A stretch of DNA of 15,439 nucleotides from CAZJDV01 sp964544865 (GTDB taxonomy: Bacteria > Chloroflexota > Dehalococcoidia > Lucifugimonadales > CAJWER01), in the NCBI GenBank assembly GCA_964544865.1, contig CAZJDV010000062.1:1-15439 (forward strand), written 5' to 3'. This document shows positions 15,002-15,439 of this stretch, piece by piece; within the stretch, counting starts at the first letter, position 1, and each line of letters opens with the position of its first letter. Below the pieces are notes generated by a model, which made no database searches, was not told the DNA's origin, and worked only from the letters and a program-made list of their open reading frames with translations. The position numbers and the translations under genes were made by a program.

Positions 15002-15437
15002 CTACCCTCGTTCCGCCAGGGGGACGAAGTCGCGCCGCTCCTCCCCCACGTAGACCTGGAGAGGCCGGGCGATACGCTGCTTTGGGTCCGATATCATCTC
15101 ACGCCATTGCGCCATCCAGCCGACGGTCCTTGGAATGGCGAATAGGACCGGGAACATGTCGGTGGGGAACCCGACGGCCTGGTAGATGATGCCCGAGTAG
15201 AAATCCACGTTGGGATAGAGATCGCGCTCGACGAAGTACTCATCCTCGAGGGCAACACGCTCAAGCTCCAGAGCTACCTCCAGAAGCGGGTTCATGCCAA
15301 CGGTTTCGAACACGTCGGCGGCGATCCGCTTGACGATCTTCGCCCTGGGATCGTAGCTCTTGTAGACGCGGTGGCCGAAGGTCTGTGGCGCGGATCGTCC
15401 CGTCTGTTATGGGGACTGCATACTGCTTGCCCGTTCG
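15002..15437 (-). pseudogene. gltA: citrate synthase, internally deleted and out of frame; extends past the window edge
   Basis: Read on the minus strand, positions 15437-15375 encode RTGKQYAVPITDGTIRATDL, the N-terminal beta-region of citrate synthase. It is followed at once, in another frame, by the C-terminal third from 15379 to TAG 15002: FGHRVYKSYDPRAKIVKRIA and on to YPNVDFYSGIIYQAVGFPTD and IPRTVGWMAQWREMISDP. The C-terminal piece keeps the equivalents of E. coli His305 (FGHRVYK) and Asp362 (NVDFYSG), but the middle with His264 (about 270 codons, ~0.8 kb) is missing. The bases CTTCGG at the joint can be read as belonging to either side. The enzyme normally condenses acetyl-CoA and oxaloacetate at TCA-cycle entry; this version cannot work. 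It may be a true microhomology deletion, a second degenerate copy, or an assembly chimera. Confidence 0.8.
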
Positions 15438-15439
15438 AT

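Overview
The window is a GC-rich stretch of bacterial chromosome, probably from an uncultured marine or soil organism. The gene families (DUF1800/DUF1501 pair, NHL propeller, Cys-type sulfatase, GHL-type TIM barrel, citrate synthase) recall SAR202-like Chloroflexota or Planctomycetes. That placement is an inference from family composition; no rRNA or marker gene is present to settle it.

Layout. Positions 1-1192 hold a short GC-rich tandem repeat, a small ribbon-helix-helix-like gene and a phage terminase small-subunit gene broken by one frameshift. Two long plus-strand genes follow: a glycosyl-hydrolase-like TIM barrel (1192-2745) that overlaps the terminase stop, and a 522-residue protein I do not recognise (2869-4437). 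Positions 4440-7000 are largely decaying sequence: a remnant of an OppB/DppB-type permease, a poorly supported small ORF, and a frameshifted GNAT acetyltransferase. Embedded here is the most interesting gene, a thioredoxin-fold ArsC/Spx-like protein (5412-5771). Its redox motif reads UGA-x-x-Cys and a perfect hairpin lies just after the UGA, so it looks like a selenoprotein that ordinary gene calling would truncate to its C-terminal three quarters.

A cupin gene (7114-7497) converges on a minus-strand operon transcribed DUF1800 -> DUF1501 -> NHL propeller (11176 down to 7532). A bidirectional terminator-like hairpin separates the two. A 1-kb gap (11240-12224) carries a C-terminal alpha/beta-hydrolase remnant. 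Then come a Cys-type sulfatase (12225-13670, plus) and a trypsin-like protease homologue whose catalytic His position is Glu (13735-14721, minus). The right edge is a citrate synthase (minus) whose N-terminal end is joined directly, out of frame, to its C-terminal third; it is either a large internal deletion or an assembly chimera.

Working together. The DUF1800/DUF1501/NHL genes form one transcription unit, and all three lack export signals. The remaining genes look like independent accessory genes in a region of turnover. No selenocysteine machinery (selA, selB, selC, selD) is present in the window.
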